Source: Microbotryum silenes-acaulis
Lineage: Eukaryota > Basidiomycota > Microbotryomycetes > Microbotryales > Microbotryaceae
Assembly (NCBI GenBank): GCA_003665825.1
Contig: QPFY01000003.1
Location: forward strand, 62,001 to 126,000
DNA length: 64,000 nt
Direction of reading: 5' to 3'
Shown: positions 35,088-47,458 of the stretch, one piece after another
How the letters are laid out: each line of letters begins with the position of its first letter
Numbering within the stretch: the first letter of the stretch is position 1
Position numbers and translations under genes: made by a program
The notes under the pieces: model-generated
Told to the model about the DNA's origin: nothing
Database searches by the model: none
What the model saw: the letters and a program-made list of their open reading frames with translations, nothing else

Positions 35088-38083
35088 CTACTCCCCTTTC
35101 TCGACGATTTTCGCCCACTTAGCGAAACCTTCCAACCCCTTCAGATCCTCCGACTCTTCCAGTCCCGGTGATTCAGCCGGAGAACTGACGAGACTCGAAG
35201 CCTGCGTCGGCGTACCAGGCGTCGGCGTCCTCCCGCCTTCAGCTCCTCCGTTTGAGCTTCCATTCGAGCCCGTGTTGGCGGAAGCGCCCTTGTCGGAGTC
35301 TCCCTCGTCGACCGAAGTCGCTCTCCTCGACGAATCTTGACTGACGCGTCGCTTGCCCTTGAGTTTCGCGACAACGGACATAGCGAGAAAAGTCTACGCG
35401 GCGAGGCGCAAGAAAACAAAGAATGCGATCTGCATCAGCTCCCGATTTCTCCTTTCCTGATCCCGTTCCTAATTCCCAACTAACCGAAGCCCGATAAACG
35501 TTCAACGCCCTCTCGACCTCCTCCCTCGTCGGCTCTTCCAAATCCACGCAATTCTCCTCATACGGCACCAACCTATCCTCGCCTTCCTGATTCGTCCAGA
35601 GGTCGTCCCATATCTCCCCGATGCATATCCGCTGGTGGAGGTCTTTTTCGAGCATGCGTGAGAGAAGGTGTTGGAGGGTGGTGGGGAGGTGAGAGGGGTA
35701 GGTTGGGCTGGGAGCAGGGCAATTGAGGTCAGCTAAGAGGCGGAGGGTTAAAAGATTAGTAGAACTGGACGAACTTGACATTCTTGATCTGATGGAATAG
35801 CTCGGTCGCATCCGCATCGTCAAACGGTAGCCCACCGGTAACGAGCGCGTACAATGTCACACCTAGGAATACGTGAATGAGATTAGCTACGCGCACCCAA
35901 TCCTCGACGAGTGACCGATCAAACTCACCCAAACTCCAAATATCACTAGCATACCCATGCACATCCGGTCGATGCCTCACCGCCTGCGACCGATCCGCCC
36001 CACCCTGTTCCTGCTCACGCTCATGGTCATCCTGCCCCGCCCCTGCGCCCAACAACTCAGGTGGCATGTACGCCGGCGAGCCCTTGGCATCGAGTTTGTC
36101 CCCCGTCGAGGCGGTGAATTTGGATATGCCAAAATCGATGAGCTTGACGGAGCGCTTGTCGGCCATGAAGAGGCAGTCTGGGATGGCCGTAGCTTGTCAA
36201 TGACTCGTCTCAATCGGATCGGGTGTGGAGCTCGGGCACTCACTATCGGGTTTGATGTCGCGATGTATGATATGGTTATGATGGAGATATGCGACGCCTG
36301 CAAGATCATCCCCAAGTAAGAAATGAGCCATGCGACCGCACACTTGCTCCATCAAGATGGACGTACCAAGCACGAGTTGCTGAAACACGCGCCGAGCTTC
36401 GTCGAGCGGCATCGGATCGGTCTTTTTGCCGGCTTCGATGCGCATGATGGGGCCACCGGCGCAGAGTTCCATCACTATGATTCAGGATAGACGGTGTAAG
36501 CGCTGGAAGCGCTGCTTGAATGAGTAGAAAAGGCCAAGAGCTTACCGATAAGCAGAGCGTCATCGCTTGAATCGAGAAGAGATTCGTCCTTCAGCATCGA
36601 CGAAAAACGGCTGTCCCTGATATTCCCGTCACTCACCTCGTCACATCCAGAACCTCATGTATAGTCGCAATACACGGATGCTTGACCTTCTTCATGATAG
36701 CAATCTCCGTCCCTGTACCGCGCCGAGACCAATAAATCAGCTTCCAATGCGATATCACCAAGCTCGAAAGCGATTCCCACTTTTAACTCACGAACGAGAT
36801 CCAGGTTATCGGACCCTTGCTTATCATCGAAATCTTGCGTACACGCCCGTTTCGAGACCATTGTGGAGCCACCTCTCCCTCTCCCTCTTCCTCTCCCCCT
36901 TCCTCCCCCAGCCATGCGCTCCCTTCGTGCCTGTTCACTCGCGGCAATCTGCCTCAGTCGCCGCTTGCTGAATTCTTTTATCGCCTGTACGTCAAGAATC
37001 AGAGAAATATTAGCAAATATGAAAAAAGCTCAACTCTCCATCTGCTCAACATACGTATTCGACGCCCGTCTCCCTATCCGTCGCCCTTTCGACCGTCGCA
37101 TAACTCCCCTTGCCCAACGACCCCTTCTTATCCTTACCGAGCAAGTACTGATTGACGGATCGCACGCCATCCTCATCCTCTACCGCATACGCATTCAACG
37201 TCTCTTTGTAATTTCGTGCGGTACTACTCGAGCCACTCGCACCCGAACTCGATCTTCGTGGCGTCGAATGGGTCGCAGGACCACGCGCTGCTCGAGACGA
37301 CGAGTCCGAAGTGGGGCTCTGGATCGACGGATCGGACGCCGGTTCCTCCCTCAACGCATCGGTCGGCAAAAGGGACGATTTGCTCAAGGGTGACTTGAAG
37401 GTATGCGCATTCTCGATGGGCCATCCATGGGTTTGTAATCGCGCGGGCGATTCGACGGGTGTGGGAGGGGTGAGTGTATGCGAAACTACGGCGGGCGACG
37501 ACGAAGACGAAGACGACGACGAAGAAGCGGGTGTTTGCAACTTGGTCAAGAGGGGTGATGATGCACGAAGTTGGTTCTTGGAGGAAGATGGTGGACCCAA
37601 CGAAGGCGCGGTGTCTGTGGTCTTGTTGGACGGCTCTACGTCGGGGTTATGTGCTTGCTCCTGTCCAGACGATGTCGTGCTCGTGCTCGTGCTTTCGGTT
37701 GTGGTCACGGGCGGACACCTGGTGGGCACGATCATACTCGACGGTTCATCGACCTGCACCGAGTTGGGGAGGATCATGATCGTCGCCGGTGTCAACTCGG
37801 CCTCTTGACTGTCGTCACTGCGATGCTCGACCGTAGCCGAATGATCGATCGTCAACGTCGGCGGGGCTAGAGTAGTCCGAGAAGTCTGACTCTGGGACGA
37901 TAACGCGCTGCTCGGTTCTGATTCTGATTCTGATACCGAATCGTGCTGGGTCGGAACGAGTTCACGTCCAGCTCGTTGGGGGGACGGAGGTGACATGATC
38001 GCACCTGCTGAAGGGGTAGGTTCGGGCTGTTGTTCCTGGTCGGAGTCGTCGTTGGCGTCTTGACAGAGCAGCGTCTTCCACAT
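35088..38083 (-). CDS. CaMKK/Sak1-type serine/threonine protein kinase
   Basis: Likely an upstream kinase of the SNF1/AMPK pathway (Sak1/Tos3/Elm1, Ssp1, CaMKK group). Start placed at 38,083 (MWKTLLCQDANDDSD); the frame is open to an earlier ATG at 38,239. A Ser-rich N-terminal part of about 300 residues precedes the kinase domain: glycine loop LGKGSYATVERATDRETG, catalytic Lys in AIKEFSKRRLRQ, an Arg/Gly run (GRGRGRGRGRG) in the insert typical of CaMKK-like kinases, MELCAGGPIM, HHNHIIHRDIKPD, VKLIDFGISKFTAS, GSPAYMPPELLG, YASDIWSLGVTLYALVTGGL. The C-terminal tail is Ser/Gly/Pro-rich and ends at 35,088. Many short exons. The Arg/Gly insert between the Lys motif and helix C supports CaMKK-type over other CAMK groups. 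Confidence 0.85.
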
Positions 38084-38447
38084 GTGCGGCTCACAAGGCA
38101 ACCTAATGTGGCGCGAAGGGGAGCGAAGCAGAACCAAAGACGGGCATTTGCCGCGGCCAGCCCTGCAGCAGTCGGCCAGGCTAATTGGGCCAGATGGGGC
38201 CCAGGCTGGCCCAGGCTGCGGCTGGACGGAAATAGACACCAGGAATGGTCATGTGATTTAGGGGCAAACTCCATGCATAGGGGTTTGGCCTTCTTTTGAG
38301 CTCCCGAATAGGCTCTCATTTCCAACTCCGGGATCTGATCTCATTTCACGATCTCATTCCAGTTTTTTGTTTGTTTGTTTCAAAGACATGCACTGCAATT
38401 CCAATCGATCCGGACCAGCCCCACTTGGGTGACATCCGCTGCCCTCG
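38084..38447. other. Kinase upstream region
   Basis: Between two - strand genes. Contains GC-rich near-palindromic GGCCAGG/GGCCCAGGCTGG elements around 38,170-38,225. If the kinase starts at 38,239, half of this is coding. Confidence 0.4.
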
Positions 38448-38834
38448 TTACAGCAACCTCATTCCGAATCGCACCAGCAAACCCACGCTCAGCAACTACA
38501 CCAATCCAAAGTAGAAACCTATCAGTACAGAATCGACCACATACTCGCACCAGACCGCGCATGCTGAACGTACCGTCACCAAGCCCGAAGGCATGAACTT
38601 GCCCGACCTCAACGCCTTGGGCCCCATCATCCCGATCAACACCAAGCTGACGCCGACAATCAACCCAACCTGTCTCCTGTTCTTGGTCTGTTGGTACACG
38701 GCCCAAAGAAGCAAAGCGCCCGAACCTCCTCCCGAAACGAGGGAAGCGACGCTGCCTCGTTTGAGGTAACCCATCGCGCCACCGAACGCGATCAACGACG
38801 CGGCCACGTAGCCAAAGATGGTGTCGGCGTCCAT
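38448..38834 (-). CDS. TMEM14-family small membrane protein
   Basis: About 100 residues with several hydrophobic helices. Start at 38,834: MDADTIFGYVAASLIAFGGA, then GYLKRGSVASLVSGGGSGAL, QQTKNRRQVGLIVGVSLVLI and GPKALRSGKFMPSGLVT; a 78-nt intron (38,496-38,573) joins to LLSVGLLVRFGMRLL and a stop at 38,448. The Gly-rich G.MGY.K.GS..SL..G motif and KF.PSG near the C-terminus are TMEM14 (UPF0136) features. Members sit in mitochondrial or other organelle membranes; some are linked to heme or lipid transport, but the role here is unknown. Confidence 0.88.
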
Positions 38835-39350
38835 GTTTTGAGAGTGTGCTTCGAGGTGCGGTGGTTGTGCGAAGGTGTTGTGCGATCGATGCAGCGAGTG
38901 CCTTGTCTCGTGTGAGCGGTCGAGCGGCGTGGGGGGGAAGAGCCAACGAGCTCGGTGGCTGCCGGTGGGGAAAGGCCAATTAATTGGAAAATGGGCTAAT
39001 GCCGCGAGCAAATGGTGCAATTACCAATTACGCGGGCGCGTTTTAGCTGAGCGGACGAAGAACGATCGAACACCATCGAATTCGGGGTTAATTCGCATTA
39101 GCAACTTTGACGGCGCGCGCACGAATTCGGTAAGCCGAAAATGAGATTGGGCGCGCTCTAACGCCGAAATGTTATATGCGCTCTGGTCACGCGTGACATG
39201 CGTGACACGCGCGATCGACGCGACTTTTGCTCGACGCCCTCGACGCGCCTTTCCTCACCTTTTTCTTTAGCCACCGACCCCACATTCCCAGCTTCTGCAT
39301 AGACGCCACCACCCAACCTCTCCTATCCAACCTCCTCCTTCTCCGTGCCG
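38835..39350. promoter_or_regulatory. Divergent promoter TMEM14 / PRMT5
   Basis: 516 bp between two divergent ATGs. Contains a cluster of short inverted CGCGTGACA/TGTCACGCG-like words around 39,185-39,215. No specific factor site assigned. Confidence 0.45.
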
Positions 39351-42300
39351 ATGACGGACCGACTGGTCGTTGCGCTGCACCTGCCTCAAGAGCTGCTCCC
39401 TCTCAGCGGCTCCCACGCGGTCGTCGCAGGCAACAATCCCTCGAAGGCCCACTCCACCTCGACCACTCCACAAGGCTATGGTCCACCCATGCCCGTCGAT
39501 GGCACCCCTTTGACGCGTCTCGTCTCCGCCACGCTCTACGACCACAGCCCCACCTCATCAAACGACCACCCCAACTCGCACCGCAATCGAACAGAATACG
39601 ACCTCGTCGCTCTGCCCCTGACGAACCGCAATTGGCAAGAACGGTGGGAGAGCATGTGCGTCAGCATGACCAGCCAGAGCCAATTCGATCTGCAGGCACA
39701 GACGGGCAACAAATTCCAGTCGCAACAGGGACAATCGGTGGCGGAAGAGGCCGAGAGTTGGAGAGGTGGGGGAGCATTCCACAGGCATCAGGTCAACGTT
39801 ACGCGTAGTGGTCAGTATGCGCACTAGGAATCTCACTACGAGCAATTTATCACTGAAAAACAAACGTCTTTCCTCCCAGAGGAGACGGCAAGTCTGATCG
39901 CGTTCGCCTCCGATTGGCTCGAACTCGACTCGCCCGACGAAGGACTGCGCTTCGACTCTGAACTCGTACGATCGACGATCTTTTAGTATCCTGCAGCACC
40001 CATCACCGGACTAACAAAACAGGCCGCTTTCTGTACAGGCCCTACGACAAGAGGTCACGTACGCCTCGTACCTCTCGCTCACGACCATCATCGTCGCGCC
40101 TCCAAGAGCAGAGTTTGCCGACTTTCTGCCCGACTATGCCCGCGCCATCAACGGCGCCCTCGCGAGCAGTTGGCATATCAATGTGAGCATCGCGTCGGGT
40201 AAAACCAGGCACGACTCACAGCAGGTGCTTATCTTGTACCCAACTTCACCCACAGATATCGATCCAGTTACCTTTGAGCTTGCACCCACCCCCACACCTC
40301 GGAGGCGGGTCATCGACACCCGTTGGATCGTGGGCCTCGGCACAGGATGACTGTCAAACCTGGGAGTGGTGGAACACGATCCGGTCCATGTGTGGCTATT
40401 CGCCTCGTCTGAGCATTTGTGAGCCCATTCAATCTCCCCGCATTGTTGTGGATCCAAGCTCAACCCGTTTCATTCTGTCGCACAGGTCTGGACCTGTCAA
40501 GCGCGCTTCCTGCCACCCAATTTCTCGGTCGATGGGCCGCCGAACCGGTCAAGCACATCTTCCTCCCTTGCTCGACCTTCATCCCCAACGCCAAAGCCTA
40601 CCCCGTCTTGACCAAATCTCTGCAAGCCTTTTTGAAAAGATGTTTCCGCTTCAACCCGACCGTCATTCTCTCTGGAACCCAGAAAGGTCTTCACGCGATG
40701 GGAGGCCCCTTGGCTTACGTCCAATACGTCCGACATCTACATCGCAAAGCCGCGCCATTGGACCCGGTCGAACAGTACGCGCAAGGGTACATGGACCATC
40801 TGCAACTGCCCTTGCAGCCTCTAATGGACAACCTCGAAGGCGAGACGTACGAAGGTTTTGAAAAGGATCCCGTCAAGTACCGCCAATACGAAGAAGCCGT
40901 CTACCAAGCCTTGCTCGATCGACCAGAACGAATGCCCGTGACCATCTTCGTCGTCGGAGCAGGTCGAGGCCCCCTCGTCGCAGGCTGTCTACGCGCCGCC
41001 GAGCGTTCGCGCCGAAAAACCATCATCACGGCCGTGGAGAAGAATCCGAGCGCGTACGTGATCCTACAAGAGCGAGCTGCGCTGGAATGGGGGTCGTCGG
41101 TCAAGCTCGTCTTTTCGGACATGCGGAGTTTTCACCCTCGAGAACAGGCGGATATCATCGTTTCAGAGTTGTTGGGCTCGTTCGGGGACAATGAACTGAG
41201 TCCCGAGTGCCTCGATGGCGTGATGAGGTGTCTCAAACGTGAGTCCGGCGCGAAGGTCACTCGAGTGCGATCCCTACTGAATTATCTGGCGTCGACGCTT
41301 CCACAGCCGATGGCATCTCGATCCCCTCCTCCTACACCTCTTACCTTGCCCCCATCACGACCTCAAAGTTACACGCCGAAGTGACCCGCCCCGTACCCCT
41401 AGGCACCTCCTCGACTTCAGCGGATTACAAACCCGCCGAATCACCCTACGTTGTCATGTTCTCTGCGTTCCATATCCTCAGTGCTAGTACGGGGCAAGAA
41501 GGTGGGGAGAGGGTGCAAGAGTGTTGGAGTTTCGTTCATCCCAATCCGAGGATCATTTTCGGGCAAGATGGTCAGTTTTCTCAGGGTCCTCTCTCGGTAC
41601 GACCACTCCACTCATGCTTAACCATCTCTCCTTCGTTTTACCGCAGGTCTCCCCTTAACAAACAGCCACAACACCCGATCCGCACACCTCAGTTTCCATA
41701 TTCCCTATTCAGGCGTCTGTCACGGTTTTGCGGGTTATTTCGAAGCGACGTTGTACAAGAACGTCGGGTTGTCGATCCACCCCGAACGCGCGGCGGGGGA
41801 CATGTTGAGTTGGTTCCCAATCTTCTTTCCTTTAATGGTACGTTTGGGTTAAGTTGTACAGAAAGAATCCGATTGATCGTTTCCTCCGCACCACCACCCA
41901 GGATCCCATCTACCTCCCCGCTTCCTCCTCCATCGACGTGCAAATGTGGCGCATGACGGACAGTTCCAAGCGTAAAGTCTGGTTCGAATGGGCCGCCTCG
42001 GCGTACATGACTATACCTTCCCCGATCACCACACCTTCCCCCAACCCCAATACAACAACAGTCACCACAGCTAGTGCTACAGGTGGCGGAGCCCGCACGT
42101 CGTACGATCCCCGAACGACCTGGATGGCGATGCCCAGCCCCCTGATGGACGATGGGATATTCCACTCCGCCCCCAGTCCCATGATCGGTTCCACGCCCCA
42201 CCTCACGAACGGTACTTCCCCAACAGATCGTCGGCACAGTGGCCGAATGCCCAGCGCTCCAGACGAAGAAGGCTCGAATCAACAATCCCATACGTCGATG

Positions 42301-42381
42301 TCGATGGTGATGAACAGGTTGTTGATCAATCAGAGCAAATTGCATAACCCGGGTGGTAGGACGAGTCATATTGGAGTTTAG
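39351..42381 (+). CDS. Protein arginine methyltransferase PRMT5 (Skb1/Hsl7)
   Basis: Type II arginine methyltransferase forming symmetric dimethylarginine on histone and Sm proteins. Start at 39,351 (MTDRLVVALHLPQELLPL). N-terminal TIM-barrel part: YDLVALPLTNRNWQERWES, LTTIIVAPPRAEFADFL, CQTWEWWNTIRSMCGY. Rossmann part: YEEAVYQALLDR, motif I TIFVVGAGRGPLVAG, ITAVEKNPSAYVILQ, VKLVFSDMRSF, and the double-E loop SELLGSFGDNELSPECLDG. C-terminal beta-barrel exons include FHGYFEATLYKNVGLS-like sequence at about 41,730-41,785 and KRKVWFEWA with a Thr/Pro/Asn-rich insertion (about 42,010-42,350) unusual for the family. Stop at 42,379-42,381. At least seven introns. Confidence 0.93.
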
Positions 42382-42804
42382 GTTGGAGCAAAGGTGGGCG
42401 TAGCATATTTTATTTTATTGTGGTTGCGTTTGATTTCTTGGAACTCGACCTCTTCCGTGTTTGCATCACCTCCCCCAAGTTCCCGTTCGGCATTGGGGTC
42501 TCGAACTCAGAATGTTAGAAGAAAGTGCTGCACACGAGGAGGAGACGAACGAGCGTGAATAAATTGCTGTTGCATGCAAGGTTAGGTATCGTTTTGCGAG
42601 AGATAGAAAACATGAAAAACAAAAAGTGAAAGTGAAAGTTGCTAAAGAAAGAGGGCAGGAGGAATACCCTCTTTGTTAGTAGAGACAAATGTCTAGTGCA
42701 GAGCGAAAAAGTGATTAGGTAGTCTTGTCCAGAGAGTCCAAGGCGGTTGAAAGGAGAAAGCACGTATCGCCGGTGTTCTTGACCAAGCAAGTTCCCGATG
42801 CCGA
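42382..42804. other. Convergent spacer PRMT5 / PX-kinase
   Basis: Holds the 3' regions of both genes, AT-richer than the coding sequence. No gene recognised. Confidence 0.5.
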
Positions 42805-45800
42805 TCATTTGTGGGATCTAAAGTTGAAGCCCAATTTCTTGAGCGTCACACCGGCCTTCTTCGGTTTCCGAATACTGGCCCCATCCCCACTCGCCGCTGC
42901 AGCCGCAGCCCCACGGCTCAGCGCAGCAAGCATCAACAGATCCGGTCCACCTCCCCCACCCGCGGCAGCGCCATTCCTCCCTCTCCCTCTCCCAATAGCC
43001 TCCAGAGTAGGCGAAGGCGACCTCCTCGAGCCCGTGGTGGTCGTCGTCCCGGTCGTCGTACTCGACCCCTTCCTCGAACTGTTCGTTGCGAGCCCCGACG
43101 GGATCCTCAAAGGGAACGAGGTCCCGCCGCCACCTCCAACTCCTCCTCCTCCTCCTCGAGGCGTCATCAGCACCAAGCGATACTTGTCCTTGAAGCCACG
43201 ACCCCAGAGTGTTGTCGTTGTCGACGACCTGGCCTCCTTCCCTCCATTGCGAGAGGTAGGAGCAGCAGGCTCATGATCGACGACATCCCAGTCTGAATCC
43301 GAAGTGCCGGATTCGAAGGACGGTCGAACCGCTTCGGGGGTGTGCGCAAGTGCGGATGGGTCATGCAATTGAACGTGGTCGAGTTGATTCGTGACCTCTT
43401 GAAGCGACGACGTGCGATAATCACGATCCTGATCGTAGGATGTAGGTTCCTCAACCTGATTTTCGTCCATGACCATCGCCTCGACCCGACTTTTAGTCTC
43501 CTCCGCTTCGCTATCTCCTACCGATGTGGGTCGAGCAACCCCCTCCTCCTCCTCTCCACCCTCGTCAATCTGCGAGGTCTCGCTATAGAACGATTCCGCA
43601 TCGCGGCCGTAGTATGAATCTGCGCTCCAAATCAGAATACACCTCATCAGCACACACACACACACCCTCGTTTAATTCTTCACTCGTCCCCACTCAAACT
43701 CACATCCATCAAATACGTCCCTCCCCTCCTCATCGACCGCCGACTCCGGCTCTCCATCGGGCGAGTCCCTCCCGGATCCTTCTTCGGGTGCAGCGCCGGT
43801 CCCAACTTCGTTGGGCATGGAGAGGAACATCTCGTCGAATTGCGACGTGTCGCATGGGTCCGATGGGTTCAGGGTTGGGATAAAAGGGGGTACGTACTGC
43901 GGCACGACACAAGGAATTTATGAGGAAGGGGGGGGAGGGGGGTGTGAATGCGACAGACTTCTTCACGACTCACACGCCGATGATAGACGTGTTCCCACAC
44001 GATCATACTGAAGTACGGGTGTCGCTTGATGCGTTCGTCGGTCATACGCAACAGAGGATCGCGTTGTAGCAGACCTCGGAGCAGGGACTTGGTGTCATCG
44101 TCAAAGATGCGATCCGTGTCGTCGAAATTGAGGTCTTCGTGTAGGACGCGGTGATACACTGGATGTGAATGAGCGTGTGAGCGTAAGTAATCTTGAGACC
44201 TTCACAAGGTGGGGGTTTGGATGTACTTGTGGCATGATCCTCGGACCAGTAAGGCGTGACACCCGCAAGCATCTCCCACAGCATCGTTCCAAGCGACCAA
44301 GCATCCACCTCATACGAATAAGGCTCTCCAAGTAAGACCTCTGCAGCACGGATCGAAGGGCCAAATCAATCAGACACCACCGGCATATTCATCTTCTTCA
44401 CACCAAGCTCACCAGGACTCAGATACTCTGCCGTTCCGCAGAACGTTGTTGTCGTTTCTCGTGTCGCAGGCCAGTTCGCCACCGAGGCCGAAGCTCTTCG
44501 TTCGCCATGCCCCGATGAGGAAAGCCAGTGAGGTCGCGGGAGTCCATCGTCGTCCTCACCAGCACGAGATGATCGATCTCGAGTCGCGTGTCCAAAGCTT
44601 TGTCGGATGACACGGGGAACAATTCAGCATCGCGTATGAGCCGTGAGGGGCAGAAGCTTGTACTCACTCTTTCGACAGCCCAAAGTCAGTCAGCACAATA
44701 TGCCCCTCGGCATTGATGAGCACATTCTCCGGCTTGAGATCGCGATAAATGATCCCATTCGCATGCAACCCTTGCACCCCCTCGACAATCTCCGCCGTAT
44801 AAAACCTCGCACGGTCACGACCCAACCTACCCCATCTCGCAAGTTGCGTCGCCAAATCGCCCCCGGGGTGAAAGTCCAACGCAAGGTAGAGGGTCTCGTG
44901 ATCGTGGAAGGAGTAGTGTAGCCGGACGACGAAAGGATTGATGGTCGCGTCGCGCGCACACATCTTGAGCACGGCTTGCTCGGTCTTGGTATGCGCCGAT
45001 TCACGATGGGCGAGGACCTGTAGGCTCGTACGTTTGTCAGTATTGGCCTATCAAGAGCCTACTGAGATGGTGCCGTCGCTCACATGCTGTTTATGAATCG
45101 CCTTGAGTGCAAAGAGCGCTCCGTCCGTCTTTTGCCGTACGAGTAAGACCTTGCCCGCGCATCCTTTGCCGAGCACGCGCAGGATCTCGAACGAATCGAT
45201 CGTCACGGCCTTGTCGTCTTTTCTCCTCCTCCGCAGTGTCTTGCCTTTTTGCTTCGTCGAAGAGGTTGCGACGGCATCACCAGATGTTTCGACGACGGAA
45301 GCGGGTCGTGATGCGCCAGGCGATTCGGTCGCTTTGCTCGGCTCCGGACTCTTCGGTATCGCATGAACCTCGGGCAGCGACTCGGGTTCCTCGATCAATT
45401 CCTCGACCCGCTCAGCCACGATATCGCTAGGCAAGCCCTGTTCGATCTCACTCCCAGCCGTACTAAGCGTGTCGCTCCCTGAGCTACTATTGCGTTTGCC
45501 GTTCACGTCAAAGTCGAGTTTGGACGACGGGATCGGCGGTAATGGAAAGAGCTGGACATGTTCGGAGCTTGTCGTCCCCGAGGATGGGATGCTGTCCTCC
45601 GAGACGTTTAGATGACCTCGCTTCGCTTTGGTCGATGAAGGTCCAATATATTTGGCGACGTTGCTCTGGGTCCCTTTGATCCGTCGTTCCAATCGCGCGC
45701 TCTCCAGGTCGTCCGGCCCACTCGCGGAGAAGAATGTTTGAAACGCCGAACTCTCGCGCAGCACCTTGTCCCCACTCAAATCGGTCAACCAATTCCCAAG

Positions 45801-46623
45801 CTCCGTAACGTCCATGATGGACATGTCCAAGCTATTTGCCCTTGCGCTCGAGGATGAAGAAGACGACGCTCGACGAGGCGAAAGTGTTCGTTGAAGGGTC
45901 GCGAACACGGCGGTGCGTGATTTTTTCGGGGTGAAGGTGATCAAGGGCGGTGTGGGCATCGGCCGAGCGGGGACACGACCGGGGAAGTTATACCTCAACT
46001 GGACGATATGGAATGTAAGAGCCTATCTCAGTCAAGTGTCATGTCGAAAAGCGGGATTGAGCGACGGACGACTCACGTCAGCTTCGAGTTCGGCAACGTC
46101 GGCCAGACTTCGACGCAGGGTCAAGCTCGAGGTCGGTGTTGACACGTAGATCGTCAAGTTCTTCTGCTCCAGGTCATTCTATCGATACAATACTATTCAG
46201 CTTTGATTGAATTCGCTTCTGGTTGAATGCACTCACCGTCCTGCGCCTGAGCCCACCCGTCGATTTACCGCCCCTCGCCAAGACGACCGAAACGACCCAG
46301 GCGTCCCTATCCTGAATGCCCGACACCGTCTTGGGCTCCCTCTGATCCCGTTCCCGCAGTTCGCCTTCCTCCCCTTGCTCGAAAAAGTTCTTCCCCAGCC
46401 CCAACCGATCGGCGCTAGGGACGCCAACAACGTGTCCGACCGAAGCGGCGGTGAAGGGCGCGGTTGTTGTGCTACCCCTGGATTTGGACGTGGGCGCGCC
46501 GGCGCTGGCGACGAAGGGGGTCGTCGGACTCGGGGACCCGGCGATGGTGTTGAAATTGTGCGGTACGGAGGGCGTCGCGGGGGCGAACCAAGCGTTAGCT
46601 TTGACTTGGAAAGAAGCGACCAT
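42805..46623 (-). CDS. PX-domain AGC-family protein kinase
   Basis: Start at 46,623 (MVASFQVKANAWFAPATP). N-terminal PX domain for phosphoinositide binding: WVVSVVLARGGKSTGGLRRR, LTIYVSTPTSSLTLRRSLAD, LRYNFPGRVPARPMPTPP, GNWLTDLSG and SSAFQTFFSA. After a Ser-rich linker comes the kinase domain: FEILRVLGKGCAGKVLLVRQ, ALKAIHKQHV, VRLHYSFHDHETLYLALDF, IIYRDLKPENVLI, LTDFGLSKE, TFCGTAEYLSP, DAWSLGTMLWEMLAGVTPYW, RHPYFSMIVWEHV. The AGC tail carries PPFIPTLN and a hydrophobic-motif-like VFDGYSYYG formed across an intron, followed by a Gly-rich C-terminal region and SHK stop at 42,805. The PX-plus-AGC layout resembles SGK3-like kinases; assignment to a named fungal kinase is not made. Expected at endosomal or vacuolar membranes (inference). 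Confidence 0.85.
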
Positions 46624-47458
46624 TCTCCTACACCGTCCTTGTTGGCCGAGTCGAACAAACACCCGCAGCAGCAGCGGCAACAAGCGACTGAAACCCGACT
46701 TGAGGCTGAGCGCAACGGCACGTGAACGGGCCTCGCGAAGCGACGCGCCTCGTATGGCCTCAACGACGGCGACAACGACGACGGAACCGTTGACGTCGAC
46801 GACGTTGACCAGATGCAGAACCCAAGTCCCCGAGAGCACGAACAAGGGGGAGGACGAGTCCACGAAGCCTGGCCCAAGAGGAGGTGTTGTTGTCTCGAAC
46901 TAACCCAATCGACCGAGGAGCCACCTGGGTCACCGAAACAATCCGGCTCCAGAGTCCGCCGAGAGGGGCACGGGCGAGCGAGTGTTCAGTCCGAAGGTGC
47001 CAGCTGCTGATGGGGCTACGAGCGAGTCACCCGTCCGGTGTCGTGTAGGTGTTCGACGCGTCAACAAAGGAGTGACCGAGTCGGCTATCCAAAATGAGGA
47101 CGACCCCAAAGGCATACCAAGTTGACCGAGAAACAGAGGGAGGAGGCCCGAACCCTATAAAAGCGCAAGCGCGATTTTTGACTTGTTGCCAAAACAGCGA
47201 CACAGAAGCGCCGAGAGGCGTGCGCCAGCTGAGATACAAACCCGCTCATAAGCCATCATCGCTAGATCGTAATGCCCAATTATTCCCGTCCGTCCCCAAG
47301 TCGGCGGTCGGCGGCACCCCACATCTGCCTCCGTTTCACCCCGTCGCGATCTCAGAAACGTGCGCCGTCGAGTCTCGATCGTGCGTCGTCAGATCCTCGA
47401 TCCACAACGCAACAAGCTCAAATCCATCGAGAACAGCCGCCGCCAAAAACTCAATCCC
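46624..47458. promoter_or_regulatory. Divergent promoter PX-kinase / HPC2
   Basis: About 835 bp between divergent starts. Reading frames extend from the kinase first exon into this region but without a better ATG. No specific sites assigned. Confidence 0.45.
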
